Shown here: one piece after another, positions 1 to 6,759 of the stretch
Layout of the letters: every line of letters begins with the position of its first letter
How positions within the stretch are numbered: the first letter of the stretch is position 1
DNA from: JAFECT01 sp964432415
GTDB lineage: Bacteria; Pseudomonadota; Alphaproteobacteria; Caulobacterales; Caulobacteraceae
Direction of reading: 5' to 3'
DNA: 26,467 bases
Assembly (NCBI GenBank): GCA_964432415.1
Contig: CAYSNW010000058.1
Coordinates: forward strand, 1-26,467
Notes under the pieces: generated by a model
The model's input: only the letters and a program-made list of their open reading frames with translations
Told to the model about the DNA's origin: nothing
Database searches by the model: none
Made by a program: the position numbers and the translations under genes

Positions 1-1
1 C

Positions 2-781
2 CTCGACGCACGCGCCTGGCGCGCCTGGACGCGGCTGCGCTCCGCCCTCGTCGCCGCCCCGGCCGCCCTGGCGCTCGCCTGGGCGCTCGTTCCCACGCCC
101 CTCCCCCTCGCCGCCTTCGCCCTGGGCCTCGCCGTCGCCCTGGCGCTGCTGGCGCTGGTCCCCTACCCCGCGACGGCCGCCCAGACGACGGGCGCGGTTC
201 GGGATCAGCGCAACCGTCTGGCCCCGCGCCTTGGCCTGTGGTCGTTGGCGGTCCTGCCGCTCAGCCCCGGACGCCGCGTCCTGCCGGGACTGCTCATTGT
301 GTTCGCCGGCGCTGTCGGGGCGCGGCTGGCGGGCTCGAATGGCGGAGAGGAACTGGTCGCCGGCGGCGTGCTGCTGACCGGCGTCGTCTGCGGCCTCAGC
401 CTGCGTGGGCTCGATCCCGACCTGCTGGCGGCGCTGGCGGTCACGCGCCAGCCGCTCTGGCGCCTGGTCGCCCTGTTCGTCGCGGCGCCGGCGCTGACGG
501 CCGCCGTGGCGGCGACCCTGACGGGACTGTTCATCGACATGGCGGCGCCCCAGACCCTCGTTCTCGCCGCCGCGGCAGCCGGGCTGCTGGCTCTTTGGAT
601 CGCCATCGACGTGCTGAACCTTCTGGCCTGGGGACCTTCGGGCCCGGTGCGCACCCTGGTCTATGCCGGCGTGCTGGGCCTGTTGCTGCAGGCCGTCGGT
701 CTGCTCGCCGGCCTCGCCGGCGCCGGGGGCTTTGTCCTGCTCTGGCGCACCGCCGCCCGTCGCCGCTGGAGCGCCCTGTGA
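2..781 (+). CDS. ABC exporter membrane permease (3' part, cut by window edge)
   Basis: The reading frame is open from the left edge to TGA at 779-781, giving 259 residues without a visible start. The product is almost entirely Leu/Ala/Val/Gly-rich and holds about six hydrophobic stretches separated by short charged loops, one of which is an Arg/Gln-rich linker around residues 62-78. It is therefore an integral inner-membrane protein. The gene ends inside the start codon of the ABC ATPase (GTGA overlap), so the two are co-translated, and I infer that this is the permease partner of that ATPase. I cannot assign a substrate. The hydrophobic pattern resembles ABC-2-type export permeases, but no diagnostic motif is visible, so a specific name such as a haem exporter subunit would be a guess. 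Confidence 0.75.
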   Translation, partial: LDARAWRAWTRLRSALVAAPAALALAWALVPTPLPLAAFALGLAVALALLALVPYPATAAQTTGAVRDQRNRLAPRLGLWSLAVLPLSPGRRVLPGLLIVFAGAVGARLAGSNGGEELVAGGVLLTGVVCGLSLRGLDPDLLAALAVTRQPLWRLVALFVAAPALTAAVAATLTGLFIDMAAPQTLVLAAAAAGLLALWIAIDVLNLLAWGPSGPVRTLVYAGVLGLLLQAVGLLAGLAGAGGFVLLWRTAARRRWSAL

Positions 782-1503
782 ACGTCCTGCTCGAAGCCCG
801 CGGTCTCTCGATCAACCTCGGCGGCGCGCCTGTGGTGCAAGGTTGCGACCTCGACCTGTTCGGCGGCCGCTGGATCGGGCTGGTCGGCGCCAACGGCAGC
901 GGCAAGACCACCCTGCTGCGCTGCCTGGCCGGACGGCTGGCGCCCTCGGCCGGCGAGATCCGCCTCGACGGCCAGGCCCTGACCCGCGAGCCGGGCCGCC
1001 GCTCGGCCCTGATCGGCCTGACGCCCCAGCTCGAGCGCCTGCCGAAGCATCTGACGCCGGAGGAGCTGCTCGCCGTCCTGCGCCTGGCCTCCGGCGCCCC
1101 CGCGGACGATCCGGTCACAGCCGCCGTCGCCGCCGCCCTGTCCCTGGAGCGCCTGGGGCGCACCCCCATCGGCGCCATGTCCGCCGGCCAGAAGCAGCGC
1201 GTGGCCCTGGCCTGCGCCTTCGTCGGCGCACCGCCCGTGGTGCTGCTGGACGAGCCGTTCAACTGGCTCGACGCCGCGGTGGCCCACGACCTGAAGGGGG
1301 CGCTGCGCGCCGCCGTGCGCGATCATGGTCTCGCGCTGCTGACCGCCCTGCACGACACCGCCGTCCTGGCCGCCTGGTGCGACGCGGGGCTGCTGATGGC
1401 CCAGGGGCGGATCGCCGGGCGCTTCGGAGCTGAGGACCTGGCCCGCGCAAAGGGGGACCTGGAGGGGTTCGAGCGCGAGATCGTGGCGCGGTTGAGGGGC
1501 TAG
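778..1503 (+). CDS. ABC transporter ATP-binding protein
   Basis: This 241-residue protein is a complete stand-alone ABC nucleotide-binding domain. Visible motifs are Walker A GANGSGKT (residues 37-44), the Q-loop Gln84, an ABC signature in the degenerate form MSAGQ (134-138, usually LSGGQ), Walker B VVLLDEP (154-160) with catalytic Glu159, a D-loop Asp165, and the H-loop His192 in LTALHD. It should hydrolyse ATP on the cytoplasmic face to drive the permease encoded just upstream. The GTG start at 778 overlaps the permease stop, and the next frame-compatible starts would remove beta strand 1. The stop TAG (1501-1503) overlaps the stop of the convergent small gene in a shared CTAG. Substrate unknown; the size and lack of a fused membrane domain fit exporters of the ABC-2 class. 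Confidence 0.9.
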   Translation: MNVLLEARGLSINLGGAPVVQGCDLDLFGGRWIGLVGANGSGKTTLLRCLAGRLAPSAGEIRLDGQALTREPGRRSALIGLTPQLERLPKHLTPEELLAVLRLASGAPADDPVTAAVAAALSLERLGRTPIGAMSAGQKQRVALACAFVGAPPVVLLDEPFNWLDAAVAHDLKGALRAAVRDHGLALLTALHDTAVLAAWCDAGLLMAQGRIAGRFGAEDLARAKGDLEGFEREIVARLRG

Positions 1504-1706
1504 GCCCGCTGGACCTGTGGCCAGAGCATGGAACGGCCGAGCGCGAACACATAGGCGCCCACCAGCACCCCGACCTCCAGAATGCCGATCTGATGGTAGA
1601 GCGGATCGAGCACGATGCCGCCGCCCCGGTCCATGGCGTTGGGGATCACCAGCATGCCGTTGCCGACGTAGACCATGAACAGGAAGGTGCGGAGGAAGCG
1701 CGACAT
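1500..1706 (-). CDS. Small two-helix membrane protein, function unknown
   Basis: This is a 68-residue product starting MSRFLRTFLFMVYVGNG. I chose the ATG at 1704-1706 over an upstream in-frame ATG because the hydrophobic protein begins there, while the upstream extension is a Pro-rich string that looks like non-coding sequence. Two hydrophobic segments are visible, about residues 6-23 and 40-58, joined by a short loop with DRGGG; the C-terminus is polar. The ribosome-binding site is weak. The gene converges on the ABC ATPase gene and the two stops overlap in CTAG. I do not recognise the family. The coding call rests on the hydrophobic periodicity and on how tightly the stop fits the neighbour. 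Confidence 0.6.
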   Translation of the reverse strand: MSRFLRTFLFMVYVGNGMLVIPNAMDRGGGIVLDPLYHQIGILEVGVLVGAYVFALGRSMLWPQVQRA

Positions 1707-1915
1707 GGGCGGAAGGGTCCTGTGCTCACCGGGCGCGATCGGCGGTGGTTGGGGAACACGCGGACTGGGCGGCGCCTGGGACCACAATGCGTGGATACGG
1801 CGACGGTTGCAGAACGCCCCCGGCGGCGGGGTTTCACAACGGGGCGGGCGCGGCTAGCGTGCGGTCGACGGAGATCTTGCGGCGGCGCCCTCTTTCGGGA
1901 AGCCAGCCAGGGCGC

Positions 1916-1943
1916 TTGACGCATAATTCTACATAAGTAGATT
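1916..1943 (+). promoter_or_regulatory. Promoter with embedded inverted repeat upstream of the 1975 membrane protein gene
   Basis: In an AT-rich patch inside otherwise very GC-rich DNA, TTGACG (1916-1921) is followed after 16 nt by TAGATT (1938-1943), a reasonable -35/-10 pair. Overlapping the spacer and -10 is a perfect inverted repeat TCTAC-ATAA-GTAGA (1928-1941). An operator over the -10 of a single downstream gene suggests a repressor. The TAC-N4-GTA core resembles sites used by small winged-helix repressors (BlaI or PadR types), but the regulator is not encoded in this window, so this is inference. Confidence 0.5.
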
Positions 1944-1974
1944 TATCTGCATCGAATCCCCCGCGGAGCCGACG

Positions 1975-2484
1975 ATGCCCTTTTCCGACCGGATCCTCGA
2001 CCTGGCGACCCGCATTGCGCCCGCCGGCCGCAAGGACTGGGCCCGGGCGATGCGGGCCGAGCACGTCGCGCTCCAGCACGGAAGACTCGGCTGGGCCGCG
2101 GGATCTCTGGCGACCGCCCTCGGCTGGCGGGTGCGCGCGGATGGGCCGTATCTGGCCGCCCTGGGCCTCGGCGTCTGGCTGGTCGAGCACGATTTCGAGC
2201 TGGTGGTCTACGCCTTCAAGGGGCTGGGCGTTCCCTTCTTCCTCGCCTGCCTGATCGTGCCGACGCTGGTTGCGTTCGCGCTCGGCCTCTGGCAGCCCGA
2301 GCGGGCGCGCCTGACGGCGGCCGTGATCCCGGGTCTGTTCGTGCTGATCGGCACGATGCACCTGCACGGCTTCCCCGACGAGGTGATCGGCCTGCCGGGG
2401 CTCGGCGGGATGAGCGCCATGTTCCTGGCCTGCCTGGGCAGCGGTGTGGTGGGCGGCGAGCTCCGTCGCCTGGCCTACGCCTAG
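1975..2484 (+). CDS. Multi-pass membrane protein with N-terminal W-ARAM-AE motif
   Basis: This is a 169-residue protein with a soluble amphipathic N-terminus carrying a WARAMRAE motif (residues 22-29), followed by about four hydrophobic segments (near 58-80, 84-104, 111-128 and 142-160). Similar short alphaproteobacterial membrane proteins with this motif often sit next to PadR-type regulators; here no such regulator is adjacent. The ATG at 1975 is preceded by GGAG at 1965-1968 with suitable spacing, which decides the start. The gene occupies the position where ftsZ would be expected after ftsA and is convergent with ftsA; the two stop codons share CTAG (2481-2484). It appears to be a single-gene unit under the AT-rich promoter at 1916-1943. 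Function unknown. Confidence 0.8.
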   Translation: MPFSDRILDLATRIAPAGRKDWARAMRAEHVALQHGRLGWAAGSLATALGWRVRADGPYLAALGLGVWLVEHDFELVVYAFKGLGVPFFLACLIVPTLVAFALGLWQPERARLTAAVIPGLFVLIGTMHLHGFPDEVIGLPGLGGMSAMFLACLGSGVVGGELRRLAYA

Positions 2485-3821
2485 AGGTTTTCGCTCAGCC
2501 AGCCCGCGACGCGGGTGAACATCCCGCCGCCGACCACCGGCGCCCCGGTGCGGATGGCGATCGAGGCCGGACCGGTCATCAGCTTCTTGGCCGGCATGGC
2601 CTCGCGCGGGCCGTAGGCGGCGCGCAGCAGCGTTCCCGCCGCCGCGCAGAAGGCCGGGCCCGAGGCGGCGTCGGCCAGGTGGGGCGCCCGGCGCGGCCGG
2701 CCCAGACGCACGGGACGGTCGAACACCCGCACGGCCAGTTCGCGCACGCCGGCCAGCTGGCTGGCGCCGCCGGTCAGCACGATGCCGGCGCCGGGCTCCA
2801 GCGGCACTTCCGCCGCCTTCAGCCGTTCGCGCAGCAGCTCCAGCGTCTCCTCGACGCGAGGCGCGATGACGTTCTTCAGGATGGACTTGGGCACCACGAT
2901 CGGGCCGGCGCCGGCTTCGTCGCCGCGGGCGGGGGCCTCCACCGTCTCGCGGTCCTCGTTGGCCGAGGCGATGGCCGAGCCGTGCAGGGTCTTGATCCGC
3001 TCGGCGCCGGCGATAGAGGTGGACAGGCCGCGGGCGATATCGGCGGTGACGTGACCGCCGCCCACCGCCAGACTGTCGACGTGCACCAGCGAGCCGCCGG
3101 TGAACACCGCAGCCGACGTCGAGCCCGCGCCCATGTCGATGCAGACGCAGCCCAGGTCCATCTCGTCGTCCTCCAGCGCGGCGAGCGCCGAGGCGAAGGG
3201 GGCGGCGACCGCGCCCTGGAACTCCAGATGCGCCAGTTCCAGGCAGTGGCCCAGCGTCTGGAAGATGCTCTCGCTCATCGACACGACCAGCAGCTCCAGG
3301 CCCAGCTGGCGGCCGTACATGGCGCGCGGATCACGCACGCCGCGCTGGCCGTCCACCGACCAGCCGACCGGGATCAGGTGGATGGGCCGGCGATTGGCGT
3401 AGCGCACCTGGGAAAGCGCCGAGGCGATGGCGCGCTGCAGGTCGTTGTCGGAGATCGGCTTGGCGCCCAGCGCCACCTTGGACGCCACCCGGTGGCTGGC
3501 CAGCTGCCCGGCCGAGGTGCAGACGGTGACGTGATGGACGGGCGAGCCGGCCATGGCCTCGGCGCGCTCGACGGCCTGGGCCACGGCCTGGGCGGCCTCG
3601 TCCATGTCGACGATCACCCCGCCCTTGACGCCCTTGGACTGGACGTAGCCGACCCCGGCCACCCGCACGGTCTCGTCGGCGTGGCGGATGCCGTCGGGCT
3701 TCATGATGAAACAGGCGATCTTGGACGCGCCGAAGTCCAGCGCGGCGTGCAGCGGCTGGCGCCCGCCCCCCAGCGATTTCAGCCCATCCCTCGCCCCCCG
3801 GCGATCCTCCAGACGCGACAT
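2481..3821 (-). CDS. ftsA: Cell division protein FtsA
   Basis: FtsA is the actin-like ATPase that anchors FtsZ filaments to the inner membrane and recruits later divisome proteins. The 446-residue product has the phosphate-1 motif ALDFGASK (27-34), the SHS2-type 1C insertion region, a phosphate-2 motif CIDMGAGST, an adenosine motif VLTGGASQLAG, and the C-terminal amphipathic membrane-targeting helix ending FTRVAGWLSENL. Length is slightly above the usual 410-440, mainly from an N-terminal polar lead and an Asp/Glu/Ala-rich insert (EDRETVEAPARGDEAG). The ATG at 3819-3821 has only a weak ribosome-binding site (GAGAAG). It lies 62 nt after ftsQ and is probably co-transcribed. Its stop overlaps that of the convergent gene, so ftsZ does not follow as it does in many relatives. 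Confidence 0.97.
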   Translation of the reverse strand: MSRLEDRRGARDGLKSLGGGRQPLHAALDFGASKIACFIMKPDGIRHADETVRVAGVGYVQSKGVKGGVIVDMDEAAQAVAQAVERAEAMAGSPVHHVTVCTSAGQLASHRVASKVALGAKPISDNDLQRAIASALSQVRYANRRPIHLIPVGWSVDGQRGVRDPRAMYGRQLGLELLVVSMSESIFQTLGHCLELAHLEFQGAVAAPFASALAALEDDEMDLGCVCIDMGAGSTSAAVFTGGSLVHVDSLAVGGGHVTADIARGLSTSIAGAERIKTLHGSAIASANEDRETVEAPARGDEAGAGPIVVPKSILKNVIAPRVEETLELLRERLKAAEVPLEPGAGIVLTGGASQLAGVRELAVRVFDRPVRLGRPRRAPHLADAASGPAFCAAAGTLLRAAYGPREAMPAKKLMTGPASIAIRTGAPVVGGGMFTRVAGWLSENL

Positions 3822-3883
3822 ACTTCTCAGCCCCTAAACCCAATCCCCGACAGGCCGGCCGGTTGGCCGCCCCGCTAGTCTTC

Positions 3884-4798
3884 TCATCCCGCCACGGCGG
3901 GCGCCGGCGTGGGCGCCTTCGCGCCCGCGGGCCGCACCGCGATCATGTCCGGGTCGCGCAGGTCGATGCGCGCGAACCCGAGCTCCAGCAGCCTTTGCTT
4001 CTGGTCGAGCTGGTCCAGCTGGATCAGCGCCGATTCCTCCTTCAGCGCCGGCAGCTGGATCAGGCTTCCGTCCTTCAGCCTCAGGTCCCAGCGGCGCCCG
4101 TCGACACGCACCAGGGCCTCGAGCTTGCCCATCAGCCTCGGGCGCTGGCGCACCAGCGGCAGGATCTGGCCGGCCGTGTCGTTGGCCCCGTCGCCCACCA
4201 CCAGCGGCAGGGCCGAGAACTGGGCCGGATAGGCGCCCTTGATCGGCTTGCCCAGCTCATCGATCACCACGGCCTGGCCCTGGTGCTGCCACACCGCCAT
4301 CCGCTCGCGCTCGACCACCGAGACCACCAAGGTGTCGGGCAGCAGCCTCAGCACCTTGACGTCCTTGACCCAGCCCACCGTCTCCAGCCGCGTCTTGATG
4401 GCGTCCAGGTCCATGCGCGCGATCGGGTCGCCCCGGTGCAGCTGCATGGCCGCCTTGATCGCCGGCAGGGCCGCGGCCGAGGCGCCCTCGACATGCACCC
4501 GCTCCAGCTTAAAGCCGATGGCGCCCATGCCGGCGTCGATCGTGCCGGCCGCCGCCTCGCTCAACGCCTGCGCGCGTCCGCCGGTGGCCAGGGTCACCGC
4601 CCCGCAGAAGATCAGGAAGCCGAAAACGGCCACGCCGGTGGCCCTGGGCGACAGGTTCAACCCGCTGAGCGCGGAAAGTTTTCCGGCCGGCAGCGGCTGG
4701 CCGCGGGGCCCCGTCCGCCGGGGCGGCGGGGCCTTGCCCGTCTTGCGCGGCGCCGGCTTGGCGCTCTGCCGTCTGCCGCCCCGCACTACCGCGGGCAT
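3884..4798 (-). CDS. ftsQ: Cell division protein FtsQ
   Basis: FtsQ is the bitopic divisome protein that links early cytoplasmic proteins to the FtsL/FtsB and FtsW/FtsI complex. The product (304 residues) has a long basic, Pro-rich cytoplasmic N-terminus (1-50), one transmembrane helix (about 53-72), a POTRA domain starting near FKLERVHVEG (96-105) with the GWVKDVKVLR strand, and the beta domain, ending in a Pro/Ala-rich tail. I chose the ATG at 4796-4798 because GGAGGA sits about 7 nt upstream; a GTG start 21 nt further up would place that ribosome-binding site inside the gene. The start overlaps the end of ddl by 13 nt. A CtrA-like box lies about 130 nt upstream inside ddl, suggesting an internal cell-cycle promoter for ftsQA. 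Confidence 0.95.
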   Translation of the reverse strand: MPAVVRGGRRQSAKPAPRKTGKAPPPRRTGPRGQPLPAGKLSALSGLNLSPRATGVAVFGFLIFCGAVTLATGGRAQALSEAAAGTIDAGMGAIGFKLERVHVEGASAAALPAIKAAMQLHRGDPIARMDLDAIKTRLETVGWVKDVKVLRLLPDTLVVSVVERERMAVWQHQGQAVVIDELGKPIKGAYPAQFSALPLVVGDGANDTAGQILPLVRQRPRLMGKLEALVRVDGRRWDLRLKDGSLIQLPALKEESALIQLDQLDQKQRLLELGFARIDLRDPDMIAVRPAGAKAPTPAPAVAG

Positions 4799-5712
4799 GA
4801 AGCGTCCTCCACGATCCACCGAACCAGGTCGTCGAACCCCATGCCCTCATGGCCGGCCTGCTCGGGCGCGAGCGAAGTCGGCGTCATGCCGGGCTGGGTG
4901 TTGACCTCCAGTAGGACCAGTTCGTGCTTAACGTCGTCATAACGGAAGTCGCTGCGGGTGACGCCCCGGCAACCCAGGGCGGCGTGCGCGCGCTCGGCCA
5001 TGCGCATGGCCTTCTCCGCGATCTCGGGGGGAATCGGCGCCGGGACCACGTGGTAGGAGCCGCCGTCGGCGTATTTGGCGTCGTAGTCGTAGAAGCCCGT
5101 GGTCGGGACGATCTCGGTCACGGTCAGGGCCTTGTCGCCCATCACCGCCACGGCCAGTTCCTTGCCGGCGATGTAGGGCTCGACCATCACCTCCTCGCCG
5201 AAGGTCCAGCTGTCGACGCCGACCTCGGCGGGCGGGGCGTTGGCGCCTTCGAAGACCAGGAACACGCCCACCGACGAGCCCTCGGAATTGGGCTTCACCA
5301 CATAGGGGGGCGCGATCACATGCCGGCGCGCGACCTCGCGCCGGTCGAACAGACCGCCCCCCGGAACTGTCACGCCCGCCGCCGCCAGCACCGACTTGGC
5401 CTTGGCCTTGTCCATGGCCAGGGCCGAGGCCAATACGCCGGAGTGAGTGTAGGGAATGGCCAGGGTCTCGAGCACGCCCTGGACGCAGCCGTCCTCGCCC
5501 CAGGCGCCGTGCAGGGCGTTGAACACCACGTCGGGCTTGGCGGCGGCCAGCACCTGCGCCAGGTCCCTCCCTGCGTCGATCCGCGTCACCTTCGCGCCCA
5601 GCCGCTCCAGCGCATCGGCGCATTCGCGCCCCGAAACCAGGGACACTTCCCGCTCGGAGGAAAGGCCGCCCAGCAGGACGGCGACGTGACGATCAGCAAA
5701 CGGCTTGGACAT
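4786..5712 (-). CDS. ddl: D-alanine--D-alanine ligase
   Basis: Ddl joins two D-alanines using ATP, supplying the dipeptide that MurF adds to the stem peptide. The 308-residue protein shows the ATP-grasp signatures of the DdlB type: GGLSSEREVSL near residues 15-25, LHGAWGEDG (68-76), YTHSGVLASALAMDKAK, the ATP-grasp strand VVKPNSEGSSVGV, and the Mg-binding end LLEVNTQPGMTPTSL. Length is typical (about 305). The start ATG (5710-5712) follows GGAAG at about 8 nt. It is the first gene of the ddl-ftsQ-ftsA group and is divergent from the small gene at 5832, sharing a 119-nt intergenic region with a CtrA-like box. Its 3' end overlaps ftsQ. Confidence 0.97.
   Translation of the reverse strand: MSKPFADRHVAVLLGGLSSEREVSLVSGRECADALERLGAKVTRIDAGRDLAQVLAAAKPDVVFNALHGAWGEDGCVQGVLETLAIPYTHSGVLASALAMDKAKAKSVLAAAGVTVPGGGLFDRREVARRHVIAPPYVVKPNSEGSSVGVFLVFEGANAPPAEVGVDSWTFGEEVMVEPYIAGKELAVAVMGDKALTVTEIVPTTGFYDYDAKYADGGSYHVVPAPIPPEIAEKAMRMAERAHAALGCRGVTRSDFRYDDVKHELVLLEVNTQPGMTPTSLAPEQAGHEGMGFDDLVRWIVEDASCPR
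4928..4942. promoter_or_regulatory. CtrA-like box inside ddl, upstream of ftsQ
   Basis: TTAA-N7-ATAA on the plus strand (TTAT-N7-TTAA in the direction of ftsQ) matches the CtrA consensus TTAA-N7-TTAA at seven of eight bases. It lies inside the ddl coding sequence at codons for V-K-H-E, about 130 nt before the ftsQ start. In Caulobacter crescentus the ftsQA promoter is CtrA-dependent, so position and sequence fit; binding itself is inferred. Confidence 0.5.
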
Positions 5713-5763
5713 GCGGGGCTTCCGGCGGGAGGGACGCTCGGGAGATCAACAGCCTGAGGCGGA

Positions 5764-5778
5764 TTTACGTTCTCTTAA
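5764..5778. promoter_or_regulatory. CtrA-like box in the ddl / 5832 divergent promoter region
   Basis: TTTA-N7-TTAA is seven of eight bases of the CtrA consensus. It lies midway between the divergent starts, 51 nt from the ddl ATG and 53 nt from the start at 5832, in an AT-rich patch within GC-rich DNA. It could serve either gene or both. Prediction only. Confidence 0.4.
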
Positions 5779-5831
5779 GGCCACCGGCCGCCTTTGGGGA
5801 AAATTCGCGCCAGAAGGCGTGGGGACGCACG

Positions 5832-6086
5832 ATGATCGAACTCGTCAACGGCTATCCCTGTAAGAACTGCACGGACGTCGACCTGGCCAAGCGCAATGTC
5901 GACCCGGCCCACCCCGAGACCGACCCCCTGAAGCCGGGCGCCGACGCCAAGGCGAAGAAGGATCCGTTCGACCCGGCCGTGAAGCTAGAAGGCCGCGCCG
6001 CGCAGGCCGCCGGCGATCCTAACCGGGTGGTCAGCACAGCCGCCAGCGCCAGGACCATCGGCAGCCGCTTTGATCTGAGCGCCTGA
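5832..6086 (+). CDS. Small CxxC protein, function unknown
   Basis: This 84-residue soluble protein begins MIELVNGYPCKNCTDVDLAK. It has a CxxC pair (Cys10, Cys13) followed by a charged Asp/Pro/Lys-rich middle (NVDPAHPETDP) and a Ser/Ala-rich tail; no transmembrane segment or signal peptide is visible, and most of it is likely disordered. I believe short proteins with a GY-C-NCTDVD-AK start are common in Caulobacteraceae, but I know of no function. The CxxC could bind a metal or be redox active, but with only one pair that is speculation. A GGGGAC stretch precedes the ATG. It is divergent from ddl and convergent with the beta-barrel gene, sharing a terminator-like hairpin that contains both stop codons. 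Confidence 0.75.
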   Translation: MIELVNGYPCKNCTDVDLAKRNVDPAHPETDPLKPGADAKAKKDPFDPAVKLEGRAAQAAGDPNRVVSTAASARTIGSRFDLSA

Positions 6087-6100
6087 CCGCCGTCAGGCGC
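6079..6100. terminator. Hairpin spanning both convergent stop codons
   Basis: A perfect 9-bp inverted repeat GCGCCTGAC-CGCC-GTCAGGCGC has a 4-nt loop. The left arm contains the TGA of the gene at 5832 and the right arm contains the TGA of the minus-strand gene at 6093. Position suits a bidirectional transcription end, but there is no U-tract on either side, so intrinsic termination is uncertain. Confidence 0.5.
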
Positions 6101-6728
6101 GCGCCATCGGGTTGGGCGTCGGCTCCGCCACCTTCGTCAGGGTGTTGCGGTCCGTGTGGTGGAAAGGCTCGGCTTCCCGACCATGCACGGTCAGCACCGT
6201 GTCCTCGAAATAGGACCAGGTCCCGTCCGGATTGACCGTCACCTTCATGGTGAAGCTGTCGGTGCGGAAGGCTTTCTCGAGGAACGGCGCGGAGCAGATG
6301 CCCGCCTCCGTCGATCCGCGCACGGCGCTGACCTCGAAGCTCGTGGCGTCCGCCGCCGCCTGGCCCCTGGCCAGCACCACCTGGCCGCGGGGAATGGTCA
6401 GGGAGTGCAGGATCGTCCCGGTCGCCGGCTCCCACAGCCAGTAGCCGACCTGGTCGTGATAGGTCTCCACCTCGTCCGGCTTGACGATGCGGGTGTGGTA
6501 GCGGAGCCCGTAGAGCAGTTGCGGACCGTTGGACTGCGGGTCGATCGGCTGGAGCTCGATGCGCTCGACATAAGCCTGGCGTCGCGGCGCATCGATGTAG
6601 GGGTTCACATCCAGGCCCTTGGCGCCTTCCCAGACACCAGCCAGCGCCCTCAGCGGCCCCAGGTTGGCGAGGGTGTCAGGATCGATGTCGTCCTGTTCGG
6701 TGAAGATGTCGGCAGGAAGGTCGCTCAT
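6093..6728 (-). CDS. FABP/nitrobindin-like beta-barrel protein
   Basis: This is a 211-residue soluble protein. The core begins LGPLRALAGVWEGAKG (residues 23-38), matching the G-x-W-x-G entry of fatty-acid-binding-protein-like/nitrobindin barrels. Alternating strands follow, including LLYGLRYHTRI, GYWLWEPATGTILHSLTIPRGQ and TWSYFEDTVLTVHG, and the protein ends with FHHTDRNTLTKV (His190/191). In nitrobindins a C-terminal His binds haem, so these histidines are candidate ligands; haem binding is inferred, not shown. The ATG at 6726-6728 was chosen because an upstream in-frame extension only shadows the kinase gene. It lies 31 nt after the sensor kinase stop and is probably co-transcribed with it, which could make it a partner in sensing. 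Confidence 0.75.
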   Translation of the reverse strand: MSDLPADIFTEQDDIDPDTLANLGPLRALAGVWEGAKGLDVNPYIDAPRRQAYVERIELQPIDPQSNGPQLLYGLRYHTRIVKPDEVETYHDQVGYWLWEPATGTILHSLTIPRGQVVLARGQAAADATSFEVSAVRGSTEAGICSAPFLEKAFRTDSFTMKVTVNPDGTWSYFEDTVLTVHGREAEPFHHTDRNTLTKVAEPTPNPMARA

Positions 6729-6759
6729 TCGGCCTAGCTGGGTTCCAGACCCGCCCGCG

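Noticed and set aside
238..1503. A 421-codon plus-strand frame suggesting a longer ABC ATPase
   Set aside because: The extra N-terminal part is an out-of-frame reading of the permease gene; the ATPase fold begins at the GTG at 778.
1707..1974. Short frames in the 268-nt intergenic region
   Set aside because: They have no ribosome-binding site or recognisable composition; apart from the promoter and palindrome at 1916-1943 I see nothing here.
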